A stretch of DNA of 64,000 nucleotides, from positions 1 to 64,000 of the forward strand of contig CAUJHV010000026.1 in NCBI GenBank assembly GCA_963205115.1, in the 5' to 3' direction. This stretch comes from Pseudomonadota bacterium. GTDB taxonomy: Bacteria; Pseudomonadota; Gammaproteobacteria; Burkholderiales; Burkholderiaceae_C. The notes under the pieces were generated by a model. That model worked only from the letters and a program-made list of their open reading frames with translations. It had not been told where the DNA came from and did no database searches. Of the stretch, positions 34,357-42,245 are shown piece after piece (the first letter of the stretch is position 1; each line of letters starts with the position of its first letter). The position numbers and the translations under genes were made by a program.

Positions 34357-35448
34357 TCAGCGTGCGATCGCCGCAACCTTGCTGGAGTTGAAGACCCAGG
34401 TCTCGACGAACTCGCTGTAGCTCAGCTTCAGGCCGAGCTCCTGCATCGCGCCGACCAGCGCGAACCAGTTCAACACTTCCTGCTGCGCGGCTTCTTCCAG
34501 CTGCGCCAGCGACGTGTTCTCCCAGACGGCGTAATCGCCAGCCACCAGCGCGTCGTACAGGCGCCGGTCGGCCGCCACGTCGGGCTGGATGCGGTAGGTC
34601 TTGTCCACGAGGAAGGCATGCGACCAGCTGGACGAAGCCACGATGGCCACACGCCAAGGGCTGGCACGCAGGATGCGGGCGATGGACGCACCGAAGCGCA
34701 TGCAACGCCGTGGCGTGGGAGACGGCGGGTCCAGCTGTCGGCCGCGCTCCGCCCATGGGCTGGCAAAGCCCTTGTAGCTCACCACCGCACGGCCATAACA
34801 GTTGATCTGCACGGGCACCACGGGGTACGGAAACCCGCGGCGGTCGTAGTCCAGGTAGAGCACCGCGTTCAGGAAGGCGTGCGCCAGCCCGGGGTGGTGC
34901 AGCGGCTTGTAGGCGTATGCGATGTCGAATTCGTCGAGCAGCAGCTGCTCGGCCAGGTGCCGGGCGGCCTGCGGGTGTCCGCGCACCTGCATCGAAGTAT
35001 CAGCACCTTCCTTCCAGACATTGGGCTTGCCGCCGCCGTAGGCGTCCTGGACCTTGGCATCGAACATCGCCGAGGCACTCGCGTGCCGCCACGGGTAGAC
35101 CGTCATGTCCTCGTAGGCCTGCACGCAAAAGGCCGGGATGATGTCTTCCTTGAAGTTCTCGTACTGGTCGTCGCCCCAGATGAGCACGAAGTCGGGCGCG
35201 AAGTCGTCCAGTGCCTCGCGCACGCGGCGACAGCCGCGCAGCATGGCCTCGCGGTGGCGCGCCGCAGCCGCACGTCCCTGGTCGTCGCCCCACTCGGCGC
35301 GCATGGCCGCCGGCCAGTTGGCCGGGTCCTTGGCCTCGGCCGGGATGTCCGGGTCGGCCAGCCGCCCGCGCAGGATGCCGGCCATGTGGTCGTCGAAACC
35401 GCTCAGCGGCGGGTAGTGCGAAAGTCCCAGTCCCAGGATCTCAGCCAT
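34357..35448 (-). CDS. Class III extradiol ring-cleavage dioxygenase, LigB-like
   Basis: A 363-residue member of the LigB/protocatechuate 4,5-dioxygenase beta-subunit superfamily. The N-terminal MAEILGLGLSHYPPLSG carries the metal-ligand His11, and the C-terminal EFVETWVFNSS probably supplies further active-site acid residues; HPGLAHAFLNAVL and ASSSWSHAFL hold other conserved His. Such enzymes use Fe(II) to open catechol-type rings. It is longer than LigB itself (about 300) and lacks a LigA partner gene, like the single-subunit gallate-type branch. The start has GAGGAAA upstream. It lies 92 bases after a TRAP receptor gene in a probable aldolase - receptor - dioxygenase operon. The substrate is unknown. 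Confidence 0.8.
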   Translation of the reverse strand: MAEILGLGLSHYPPLSGFDDHMAGILRGRLADPDIPAEAKDPANWPAAMRAEWGDDQGRAAAARHREAMLRGCRRVREALDDFAPDFVLIWGDDQYENFKEDIIPAFCVQAYEDMTVYPWRHASASAMFDAKVQDAYGGGKPNVWKEGADTSMQVRGHPQAARHLAEQLLLDEFDIAYAYKPLHHPGLAHAFLNAVLYLDYDRRGFPYPVVPVQINCYGRAVVSYKGFASPWAERGRQLDPPSPTPRRCMRFGASIARILRASPWRVAIVASSSWSHAFLVDKTYRIQPDVAADRRLYDALVAGDYAVWENTSLAQLEEAAQQEVLNWFALVGAMQELGLKLSYSEFVETWVFNSSKVAAIAR

Positions 35449-35540
35449 GGAGTTTCCTCAGTCGATCAGTGGTGCACTCGAACGCCGCGCCGGGCGCGGC
35501 GCCGTCTGCCCTGCAGTTGTCTGACGTTGCCGACCCGCTG

Positions 35541-36584
35541 TCATTGGTGGCGCCGGATGGCCGCGCGCGCGTCCTCGAGCAAGGCTGCGCCATTCAACCC
35601 CTTGGCGCCGACTTCCTTGATCCAATCGTCGTCCACCTGCGCGGTCGCGCCGACCCAGCGCTTGACCTCTTCGGCGCTCAGGGTGACAAACGTATTGCCG
35701 CGGTCCTGGGCGATGCGGCGCGCCGGCGTCAGGGCCGCATCGGCCACCTTGCCGGCCCAACGCGAGGCCTCCAGGCCGCTGTTCGCATCGATCACCTTCT
35801 TCAGTTCGGGGCTGAGGCTGTCGTACTTGGCCTGGTTCATCAGCAGACCGAAGACGATGGTGGACACCTTGGGGTGTCCCGCGGGGGTCTCCACGTGCAC
35901 CTTGCAGATCTCCTGCATCTTCAGCGAGGTGGCCACCTCCCAGGGCAGCAGCGCCCCGTCGACCACACCCTTCGACAAGGCGTCGGGCACCGCCGGAACC
36001 GGCATCTGCACCGGCGTGGCACCCAGGGCCGCCAGGATGCGTGTGCCCATGCGCGTGGGGGCGCGCACCTTCAGGCCCTTGAGGTCTTCCATGCGCCGTA
36101 CCGTGGCCTTGGCCATGTGCAGCAGGTTGCCGTCATTGAGGTGCACGAACAGCGGACGCACGCCCTTGTACTCGTCCATGGCGTTCTTCTGCAGGTACTC
36201 CCAGAGGGCCGGGCTGGCACGCTCCGCGTGCTCGGCGATGAAGGGCATTTCGAAGACCTCGGTCTTCGTGAAGCGGCCCGCCTGGTAGGTGGGCACGGTC
36301 CATACGATGTCGGCCACGCCGTCGCGCGCCTGGTCGAACAACTGCGGCGGTGTGCCGCCCAGCTGCATGGCGGGGTAGATCTGGCACTCGAGCTTGCCGC
36401 CGGACTCCTTCTGCACCTTGGCGCACCAGGGCCGCAGCAGGTTCTCGTGGATGTTGGAAGTGGGCGCCAGGAAGTGGTGCACCTTGAGAACCGTCGTCTG
36501 CGCGGACGCGCTCGCGGCAACGGCCAGCGCACCGGCGGCCAGCAGCGTGTGCAGCGCCAGGCGCCGGGTGTGGGAAAGCATCAT
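35541..36584 (-). CDS. TRAP transporter substrate-binding protein (DctP family), without cognate permease
   Basis: A 347-residue periplasmic receptor. The signal peptide ends near ASASAQ (residue 29). DctP landmarks are VLKVHHFLAPTSNIHENLLRPW, AMQLGGTPPQLFDQARDGVADIVW, and LKGLKVRAPTRMGTRILAALGATPVQMPV, with the carboxylate-binding Arg in KVRAP. The ATG at 36584 has GGAGACAA upstream. No DctQ/DctM gene lies within this cluster; the nearest pair (13298-15102) already has its own receptor. Its ligand is probably an aromatic or related acid, given the neighbouring extradiol dioxygenase. Confidence 0.9.
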   Translation of the reverse strand: MMLSHTRRLALHTLLAAGALAVAASASAQTTVLKVHHFLAPTSNIHENLLRPWCAKVQKESGGKLECQIYPAMQLGGTPPQLFDQARDGVADIVWTVPTYQAGRFTKTEVFEMPFIAEHAERASPALWEYLQKNAMDEYKGVRPLFVHLNDGNLLHMAKATVRRMEDLKGLKVRAPTRMGTRILAALGATPVQMPVPAVPDALSKGVVDGALLPWEVATSLKMQEICKVHVETPAGHPKVSTIVFGLLMNQAKYDSLSPELKKVIDANSGLEASRWAGKVADAALTPARRIAQDRGNTFVTLSAEEVKRWVGATAQVDDDWIKEVGAKGLNGAALLEDARAAIRRHQ

Positions 36585-36635
36585 CGTTTGTCTCCGTCGT
36601 TATGGTGGGGATGGATCAGGGGCGGTGCGGGCTTC

Positions 36636-37337
36636 TCATTCCGGGTCGCCCATCGTCAGGAACTCCCAGACGCGCTCGGCGATGCGGCCCTCCCAGGTGG
36701 CGCGCTGCGTGGCCGCGTCACCCAGCAGCAAGGCGGCGCTGTCGGCCTGCCCGCTGGCCAGGGCCGCCAGCTCGACGCGCGCGGCGTCCTCGAGGAACCA
36801 GGCCAGTGCCAACGCCTGCTCGGCCGTGCGCCCGACGGTGACCGCGCCATTGACGTTCAGCACCAGGGCCGGCGACGTACCGATGAGCGCGGCCACCCCG
36901 TCTGCCGCGGCGTCGTCGCGCACCAGTGCGGAATGCGGCCAGAACGGCACCGCGGGCGCGAAATAGCTGCCGAAGCCGTGCCGCGGCCGGGGCGTGCGCC
37001 CCAGCGCCGCCAGTGCCGTGATCTGCGGCGAGATGAAGCGGCAGACAGCCCCAGCATCGGGACGCATGCGGTAGACGCGCTGGTGGATGCGCACCTCGCC
37101 CAGCACACCGGCCGGCAAGGGTCCGTCCAGGGCCACGACGCTGCCGTCGTCTGCGGGCCCGATGGCCGCCATGGGACGCGGCGCGCACACCAGGCACTGC
37201 CGCTCGTCGAGACGGATGCTGCAGTGGCCAAAAGGACCCGACAACCCACTGCGGCCCAGCGCACGTGCGAGTTGGCGCACGCGGCGTTGCGCGGCCCCGT
37301 CGGGGACGACACCCTTATCTGCCTGCGCTTCATGCAT
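36636..37337 (-). CDS. Class II aldolase/adducin family protein
   Basis: A 233-residue protein of the AraD/fuculose-aldolase superfamily. SGPFGHCSIRLDERQCLVCAPRPM matches the family G-H-x-S-x-R motif, RIHQRVYRMRPDAGAVCRF the metal-binding loop region, and LNVNGAVTVGRTAEQALALAWFLEDAAR the C-terminal helix. The usual paired zinc His (HxH) is only partly visible (IHQRVYR), so lyase activity is uncertain. The start at 37337 is chosen because the extension upstream is read from an operator-like repeat and has no conserved sequence. It begins the aldolase - TRAP receptor - dioxygenase operon. Confidence 0.78.
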   Translation of the reverse strand: MHEAQADKGVVPDGAAQRRVRQLARALGRSGLSGPFGHCSIRLDERQCLVCAPRPMAAIGPADDGSVVALDGPLPAGVLGEVRIHQRVYRMRPDAGAVCRFISPQITALAALGRTPRPRHGFGSYFAPAVPFWPHSALVRDDAAADGVAALIGTSPALVLNVNGAVTVGRTAEQALALAWFLEDAARVELAALASGQADSAALLLGDAATQRATWEGRIAERVWEFLTMGDPE

Positions 37338-37475
37338 CCTGCTGGTCCTCGGGGTGGCACGGTGCTGCGCCCCACCCGGCAAGGGTGCACGCAGGCTGCG
37401 GCGCGCGGATTCGGCGGCGCCCGGATGCACTGTAGGTCCCTCGCCCCGTGCGGCGTCATGAAATGGCGCGCTGCC

Positions 37476-37498
37476 TGTCATCGATGACATCGATGACA
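37476..37498. promoter_or_regulatory. 23-bp palindrome, candidate LysR or GntR operator
   Basis: TGTCATCGATG, a central A, then CATCGATGACA form a perfect 23-bp palindrome. It contains TCGAT-GAC-ATCGA (37481-37493), which has the T-N11-A form of a LysR site, and a smaller 14-bp palindrome TGTCATCGATGACA. It lies 26 bases after the LysR gene stop and about 139 bases upstream of the class II aldolase start. Confidence 0.6.
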
Positions 37499-37523
37499 CG
37501 GCGCCTGGCGAGAGCCCCGTCGG

Positions 37524-38456
37524 CTACAGCGCCCGCTCGAAGAACAGGCGGTGCAGTTGCTCGCGCAACCAGGCGTTGCCGGGCTCGCGGTGGTAGCGCG
37601 GATGCCAGTGCATCGACACCTCGAAGCTGGGGAAGGCGACGCGCGGCACCTGCACCCGCAGGCCGAGCCGGTCGGCCTCCACGCGGGCCAGGTTCGACGG
37701 CAGCAGCGCCACCAGCGTCGAGCCGGACACGATGGGTGCCACGCTGAGGAAACTGGCCACGCGCAGCGCCACAGGCGCCCGCACGCGCGGGCTGGTGAGC
37801 ACATCCTCCACCGCGGCGGCATGGCGGGTGCCGGGTGGACATGCCACGACATGGCGCAGGCTGCGCATGCGCACCAGCGTCGGCGGCTCCGTCATCTGCG
37901 TGTGCTGGGCGTCCGCCACATAGACGTAGCGGTCGGTGAACAAACGCTGCTGCCGGAATCGCTTGCCCAGGCCCGGCATGAAGCCCACCGCGAGGTCGAC
38001 CGCCCCGCTGGCCAGCCCGTCGCACAAGGCCGGCAGGTCGGGTGAAGAGGTGTGCAGCAGCACGCCCGGCGCCTGCGACGACAGCGCCGCGAGCAGGCGC
38101 GGCAGGAACAGGCGCTCGCCGATATCCGACATCGCGACGTGAAACACCCGTTGGCTCGACGCAGGCTCAAAGGCCGCACGGCCCAGCGTATCGCGCACGA
38201 TGTCCAGCGCCGCGCGGACCGGCCCGGCCAGACCGTCGGCAAAGGGCGTGGGCTGCACACCGCGCGGCATGCGCACGAACAATTCGTCGCCATAGACGCG
38301 ACGCAGGCGCCCGAGGTTGTGGCTCATGGCCGACTGCGACAGGCCCAGACGCAGGCCCGCCTCCGTGAGGTTGCGCGTCAGGTAGACCGTGTCGAACAGC
38401 TCCAGCAGGTTCAGGTCGACCTGGCGATGGAGGGGCTTGCCGGAAGGGAGTGCCAT
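37524..38456 (-). CDS. LysR-family transcriptional regulator (NodD/LinR-like)
   Basis: A 310-residue regulator. The helix-turn-helix region is VDLNLLELFDTVYLTRNLTEAGLRLGLSQSAMSHNLGRLR (about residues 13-52), followed by GDELFVRMPRGVQPTPFA. The effector domain starts near residue 95. The sequence type with DLNLL and QSAMSHNL groups with regulators of aromatic and xenobiotic catabolism. It is followed on the same strand by the operon with the extradiol dioxygenase, with a 23-bp palindrome in the gap; it probably controls that operon. No clear ribosome site precedes the ATG at 38456. Confidence 0.87.
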   Translation of the reverse strand: MALPSGKPLHRQVDLNLLELFDTVYLTRNLTEAGLRLGLSQSAMSHNLGRLRRVYGDELFVRMPRGVQPTPFADGLAGPVRAALDIVRDTLGRAAFEPASSQRVFHVAMSDIGERLFLPRLLAALSSQAPGVLLHTSSPDLPALCDGLASGAVDLAVGFMPGLGKRFRQQRLFTDRYVYVADAQHTQMTEPPTLVRMRSLRHVVACPPGTRHAAAVEDVLTSPRVRAPVALRVASFLSVAPIVSGSTLVALLPSNLARVEADRLGLRVQVPRVAFPSFEVSMHWHPRYHREPGNAWLREQLHRLFFERAL

Positions 38457-38510
38457 GGGCGCGCGAGCATACGCCGGGGCTGGGCGCGGCGGCCTGACCC
38501 GACGGGGGGA

Positions 38511-40601
38511 TCAGTCGGGGCGAGCGAAGGTCTTGCCCGCCTTCGCCAGGCGTTCCAGCAAAGGCGCCGGCGTCCAGAATGCACCATGCTGCCGGTGGAA
38601 CTCACACACCCGCGCATGGACCTTGTCCAACCCGATCGTGTCGGCGTGGAACAGCGGCCCGCCGCGCCAGGCCGGAAAACCGTAGCCGTTGACGTAGATG
38701 AGGTCGATGTCCGACGCACGCTGAGCGATGCCGTCTTCCAGCACCTTGGCGCCTTCGTTGATCAGCGCGTAGATGGTGCGCTCGACAATCTCCTCGTCGC
38801 TGATCGTGCGCCGCGTGATGCCCGCTTCGGCCGCGCAAGTCTCGATGATCTGCTGCACCACCGGATCGGGCTGCGGCGTGCGGCTGCCCGGCTCGTAGCG
38901 GTAGAAACCGGCGCCGGCCTTCTGGCCGAAGCGGCCCATCTCGCACAGCCGATCGGCCACCTTCGAGTAGCGCAGATCCGCGGGCCGCGTGGGCGCCGCG
39001 CGCTTGCGGCTGGCCCAGCTGATGTCCAGGCCCGCGAGGTCCGACATCGCGAAGCGCCCCATCGCCAAGCCGAAACGCTGCAGTGCGCCGTCCACCTGCG
39101 CCGGCGTGGCACCCTCTTCCAGCAGAAATTCCGCCTCGCGCGCGTACTGCGCGACCATGCGGTTGCCCACAAAACCATCGCACACGCCCACCAGCACCGG
39201 CAGCTTGCCGATGCGCCGGCCCGCGGCCATGCTGGTGACGATGACGTCCGGCGCCGTCTCGCGGCCGCGCACCACTTCCAGCAGGCGCATCACGTGCGCG
39301 GGGCTGAAGAAGTGCAGGCCGATGACCGACGCGGGCCGCGACGTGCTCGCGGCGATGGCATTCACGTCCAGGCGCGAGGTATTTGTCGCGAGGATGGCCG
39401 TGGGCTTGCACAGCGCGTCCAGGCGCCGGAACAGCGACTGCTTGACCTCCATGTCCTCGAAGACGGCTTCGATGACCAGGTCGGCGTCTGCCACCTGCGC
39501 CAGGTCCAGCGTGGGCGTGATGCGGGCGATGCGCGCATCGGCCTCGGCCTGCGCGAGCTTGCCCTTGGCCACCGTGCCCGCATAGTTGCGGCGGATGTGG
39601 CCCAGGCCGCGGTCGAGCGCCTCCTGGCCGGTTTCGATCAGCGTCACCGGCAGGCCGGCGCTGGCAAAGCCCATCGCGATACCGCTGCCCATGGTGCCGG
39701 CACCCACGATGGCCACGCGGGCGATGGGCCGCTGCGGCGTATCGCCCGGCAGATCGGCGATCTTCGCGGCCGCGCGCTCGGCCAGGAACAGGTGGCGCAG
39801 CGCCTTCGATTCATTGCCATTGACCAGCACGTCGAAGCGGGCGCGTTCGAAGGCCAGACCCTCGTCGAAAGGCTGCGTGACGGCCGCCTCCACGCAGGCC
39901 AGGCATTCCAGCGGCGCCGGCTGGCCGCGGTGCGATCTCGCCAGGCGGGCGCGCTGCGAATCAAACCAGCCCGCATCAGCCGGCGGCGTGGCCTGGCGAC
40001 GCGACACCACGGGGTGCGCCGTGCGCGCGGCCATGCGCTGCGCGAAGTCGATCGCTGCCGGCAGCAGATCGCCCTCGGTCACTTCATCGACCAAGCCCAG
40101 CGCCAGCGCGCGTTCCGCACCCACGGGCGCGCCGGAAACGATCATCTCCACCGCCGCCTCCACGCCCACCAGGCGCGGCAGGCGCTGCGTGCCGCCACCG
40201 CCGGGCAGCAGGCCCAGCTTCACCTCGGGCAGGCCCAGCTTCGCGCCGCGCAGCGCCAGGCGGTAATGGCAGCCCATCGCAAACTCCAGGCCCAGGCCCA
40301 AGGCATTGCCGTGGATGGCCGCGATCACGGGTTTGGCTGACGCCTCGATCTGCTTGACCAGCGTGCGCGAGCTGGGTTCCGCACGCGAGGCCGGCGTGTT
40401 GAAGGCCTTGATGTCGGCGCCGCCGCAGAAGAGCTTGCCCGCGCCTGCCACCACGATGGCCCGCACCTGCGGGTCAGCCCAGGCGCGTTCCAGCTGCGCG
40501 GCCAGCACGCTGCGCTGCGCATGACCCAGGCCGTTGACGGGCGGGTTGTCGATCAACAGCACGGCCACGCCGTCGTGCAGGGCAAAGCTCGATTCGCTCA
40601 T
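38511..40601 (-). CDS. Enoyl-CoA hydratase / 3-hydroxyacyl-CoA dehydrogenase fusion (FadJ-like)
   Basis: A 696-residue bifunctional beta-oxidation enzyme. Residues about 1-185 are the crotonase domain (GAGKLFCGGADIKAF, GNALGLGLEFAMGCHYRLA, LPEVKLGLLPGGGGTQRLPRLVG with both catalytic Glu positions consistent). From about 295 comes the NAD domain, VAIVGAGTMGSGIAMGFASAG, then NTSRLDVNAIAASTSRP and GLHFFSPAHVMRLLEVV with the catalytic His, and two C-terminal dehydrogenase helices ending in FARPD. It lacks the longer C-terminus of FadB that holds thiolase contacts and resembles the peroxisomal bifunctional type. It follows the thiolase-like gene by 58 bases as the last gene of the leftward acyl-CoA operon. 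Confidence 0.93.
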   Translation of the reverse strand: MSESSFALHDGVAVLLIDNPPVNGLGHAQRSVLAAQLERAWADPQVRAIVVAGAGKLFCGGADIKAFNTPASRAEPSSRTLVKQIEASAKPVIAAIHGNALGLGLEFAMGCHYRLALRGAKLGLPEVKLGLLPGGGGTQRLPRLVGVEAAVEMIVSGAPVGAERALALGLVDEVTEGDLLPAAIDFAQRMAARTAHPVVSRRQATPPADAGWFDSQRARLARSHRGQPAPLECLACVEAAVTQPFDEGLAFERARFDVLVNGNESKALRHLFLAERAAAKIADLPGDTPQRPIARVAIVGAGTMGSGIAMGFASAGLPVTLIETGQEALDRGLGHIRRNYAGTVAKGKLAQAEADARIARITPTLDLAQVADADLVIEAVFEDMEVKQSLFRRLDALCKPTAILATNTSRLDVNAIAASTSRPASVIGLHFFSPAHVMRLLEVVRGRETAPDVIVTSMAAGRRIGKLPVLVGVCDGFVGNRMVAQYAREAEFLLEEGATPAQVDGALQRFGLAMGRFAMSDLAGLDISWASRKRAAPTRPADLRYSKVADRLCEMGRFGQKAGAGFYRYEPGSRTPQPDPVVQQIIETCAAEAGITRRTISDEEIVERTIYALINEGAKVLEDGIAQRASDIDLIYVNGYGFPAWRGGPLFHADTIGLDKVHARVCEFHRQHGAFWTPAPLLERLAKAGKTFARPD

Positions 40602-40659
40602 GGAAGGTCCGCCTCGATTGTCGAAATGCCTGGCCGCCGGCCGCTCCCGGGCGCGCTGC

Positions 40660-41817
40660 TCACACCGTCGCCGCCGTCCCCAGGATCACCGTGCTCTGGG
40701 TCGACAGCACACCGCCATTGCCGTGCGCGATGGCCGTCTCGCAGTCCGGCACCTGGCGGGCGCCACACTCGCCGCGCAGCTGCCGTACCGCCTCGATCAG
40801 CACGAACAGCCCGAACATGCCCGGGTGGCAATACGACAAGCCGCCGCCGCTGGTGTTGACGGGTAGACGTCCAGCCGGCCCGATGGCGCCGTTGGCCACG
40901 AAGGACCCACCTTCGCCCTTGGCGCAGAAGCCCAGGTCCTCCAGGAACAGCAGCGTCGTGATCGTGAAGGCGTCGTAGAGCTGCACCACGTCGATGTCGC
41001 TGGCACCCAGGCCGGCCATCGCATAGGCCAGTCGCCCGGACTCGCGCGCGCCGGTGACCGTGAGGTCCGGCATGTTGCTGATCGACTGGTGGCTGATGCA
41101 CTCACCCACGCCCAGGACGAAGACCGGCGGCCGGCGCAGGCTGCGCGCACGGGCTGCCGAGGTCATCACCAGCGCACCGCCGCCGTCGGTGACCAGGCAG
41201 CAGTCGCGCACGGTCAAGGGGTGGCTCACCAGGCGCGAAGACAGCACGTCCTGCACGCTGAGCGGATCCTTCTCCCACGCCTTGGGGTTCAAACGCGCCC
41301 ATTCGCGCGCAGCCACGGCGACCCATGCGAGTTGCTCGCGCGTCGTGCCGTACTGGAACATGTGGCGCGAGGCCGCCAGCGCGTAGGCCGAGGCCGGCAT
41401 CACCGGACGGAATGGCGTCTCGTAGGGGTTGTATTCGCGTGCCGCGACGTTGCGCCGCCCGGCGCTGCGCTGCGTGCTGCCGTAGGCGATGACGGCCACC
41501 TCGCACAGCCCCGCCTCGATGGCGGCTTGCGCATGCGCCACATGCGTCATGAAGGACGAGCCGCCCATCATGGTGCTGTCCTGCACACGCGGGCGCAGGC
41601 CCAGGTATTCGCACAGCGCCGTGCTGGCCATGCGGCTCTGCCCGGAGGCGGCAAACACGCCGTCCACGTCGGCCAGCGTCAGACCGCAGTCCTCGAGCGC
41701 ACGCTCCACGCCCTGCGCCATCAGGTCGATCACCGACAGGCCCTCGGCCACCGCGCCGATGTCCGACTCCGCCGCGCCGACGATGGCGGCGGCGCCGCGT
41801 GTCAGGCGGGCGCTCAC
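40660..41817 (-). CDS. Thiolase-like (SCP-x/Ltp2 type) protein without nucleophilic cysteine
   Basis: A 385-residue thiolase-fold protein. Where true thiolases have the nucleophilic Cys in a GxxCASG loop, this has MMGGSSFMTH (Ser87/88). QLYDAFTIT (Tyr281) replaces the NEAFA-type motif, NTSGGGLSYCHPGMFG keeps His331, and HGNGGVLSTQST replaces the second Cys. This pattern is that of SCP-x/Ltp2-like proteins; Ltp2 with a DUF35 partner performs retro-aldol cleavage of steroid side chains. The DUF35 gene lies directly upstream with a four-base overlap. A retro-aldolase role is therefore plausible but not shown. Confidence 0.8.
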   Translation of the reverse strand: MSARLTRGAAAIVGAAESDIGAVAEGLSVIDLMAQGVERALEDCGLTLADVDGVFAASGQSRMASTALCEYLGLRPRVQDSTMMGGSSFMTHVAHAQAAIEAGLCEVAVIAYGSTQRSAGRRNVAAREYNPYETPFRPVMPASAYALAASRHMFQYGTTREQLAWVAVAAREWARLNPKAWEKDPLSVQDVLSSRLVSHPLTVRDCCLVTDGGGALVMTSAARARSLRRPPVFVLGVGECISHQSISNMPDLTVTGARESGRLAYAMAGLGASDIDVVQLYDAFTITTLLFLEDLGFCAKGEGGSFVANGAIGPAGRLPVNTSGGGLSYCHPGMFGLFVLIEAVRQLRGECGARQVPDCETAIAHGNGGVLSTQSTVILGTAATV

Positions 41818-42245
41818 GCGGATGCCCCGGCGATGGCCGGCGCCACATCGCCATCGATCGGATCGAACACGGGAAGCGGCCCCTCGTCGCCCTGCCCCGG
41901 CACCACGCGCAGCCGCACGCGCAGGCCAATGCTCACCTGCTCGGCCGGCAATGATTCGACACGGCTCATCAGCCGGAAACCGTCATCCATCTCGACCAGC
42001 ACCACCGAGTAGGCGGGCTCGCCCTTGGGCGCGATGTACGTCGCGGCGTAGACCGTTCCCAGCCCGGCGCTGACGTCCCACCGCAGCGGCGCACGGTAGC
42101 CGGCCGGCGCGGCGACACGCGGAAAGAACAGCGCGCGGCCATCGGCGTCGCGCTGGAAGGCCAGTTCGCCGCGGGCGAGATGGCGGTGGTGGATGGACAG
42201 CGGCGATGCCGCAGCTGCGGCGTCGGGGGCCGACGATTCGGTCAT
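41814..42245 (-). CDS. DUF35 OB-fold protein without zinc-ribbon cysteines
   Basis: A 143-residue partner-type protein. The N-terminal part (RHLARGELAFQRDADGRALFFPR) has the spacing of a DUF35 zinc ribbon but none of its four cysteines; an OB-fold follows (GTVYAATYIAPKGEPAYSVVLVEMDDGFRLMSRV). In relatives the zinc ribbon and OB-fold bind a thiolase-like subunit or acyl-CoA. The gene overlaps both the upstream acyl-CoA synthetase and the downstream thiolase-like gene by four bases, so a complex with the latter is likely. Loss of the metal site suggests it is structural only. The companion at 47875-48321 keeps all four Cys. Confidence 0.78.
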   Translation of the reverse strand: MTESSAPDAAAAASPLSIHHRHLARGELAFQRDADGRALFFPRVAAPAGYRAPLRWDVSAGLGTVYAATYIAPKGEPAYSVVLVEMDDGFRLMSRVESLPAEQVSIGLRVRLRVVPGQGDEGPLPVFDPIDGDVAPAIAGASA

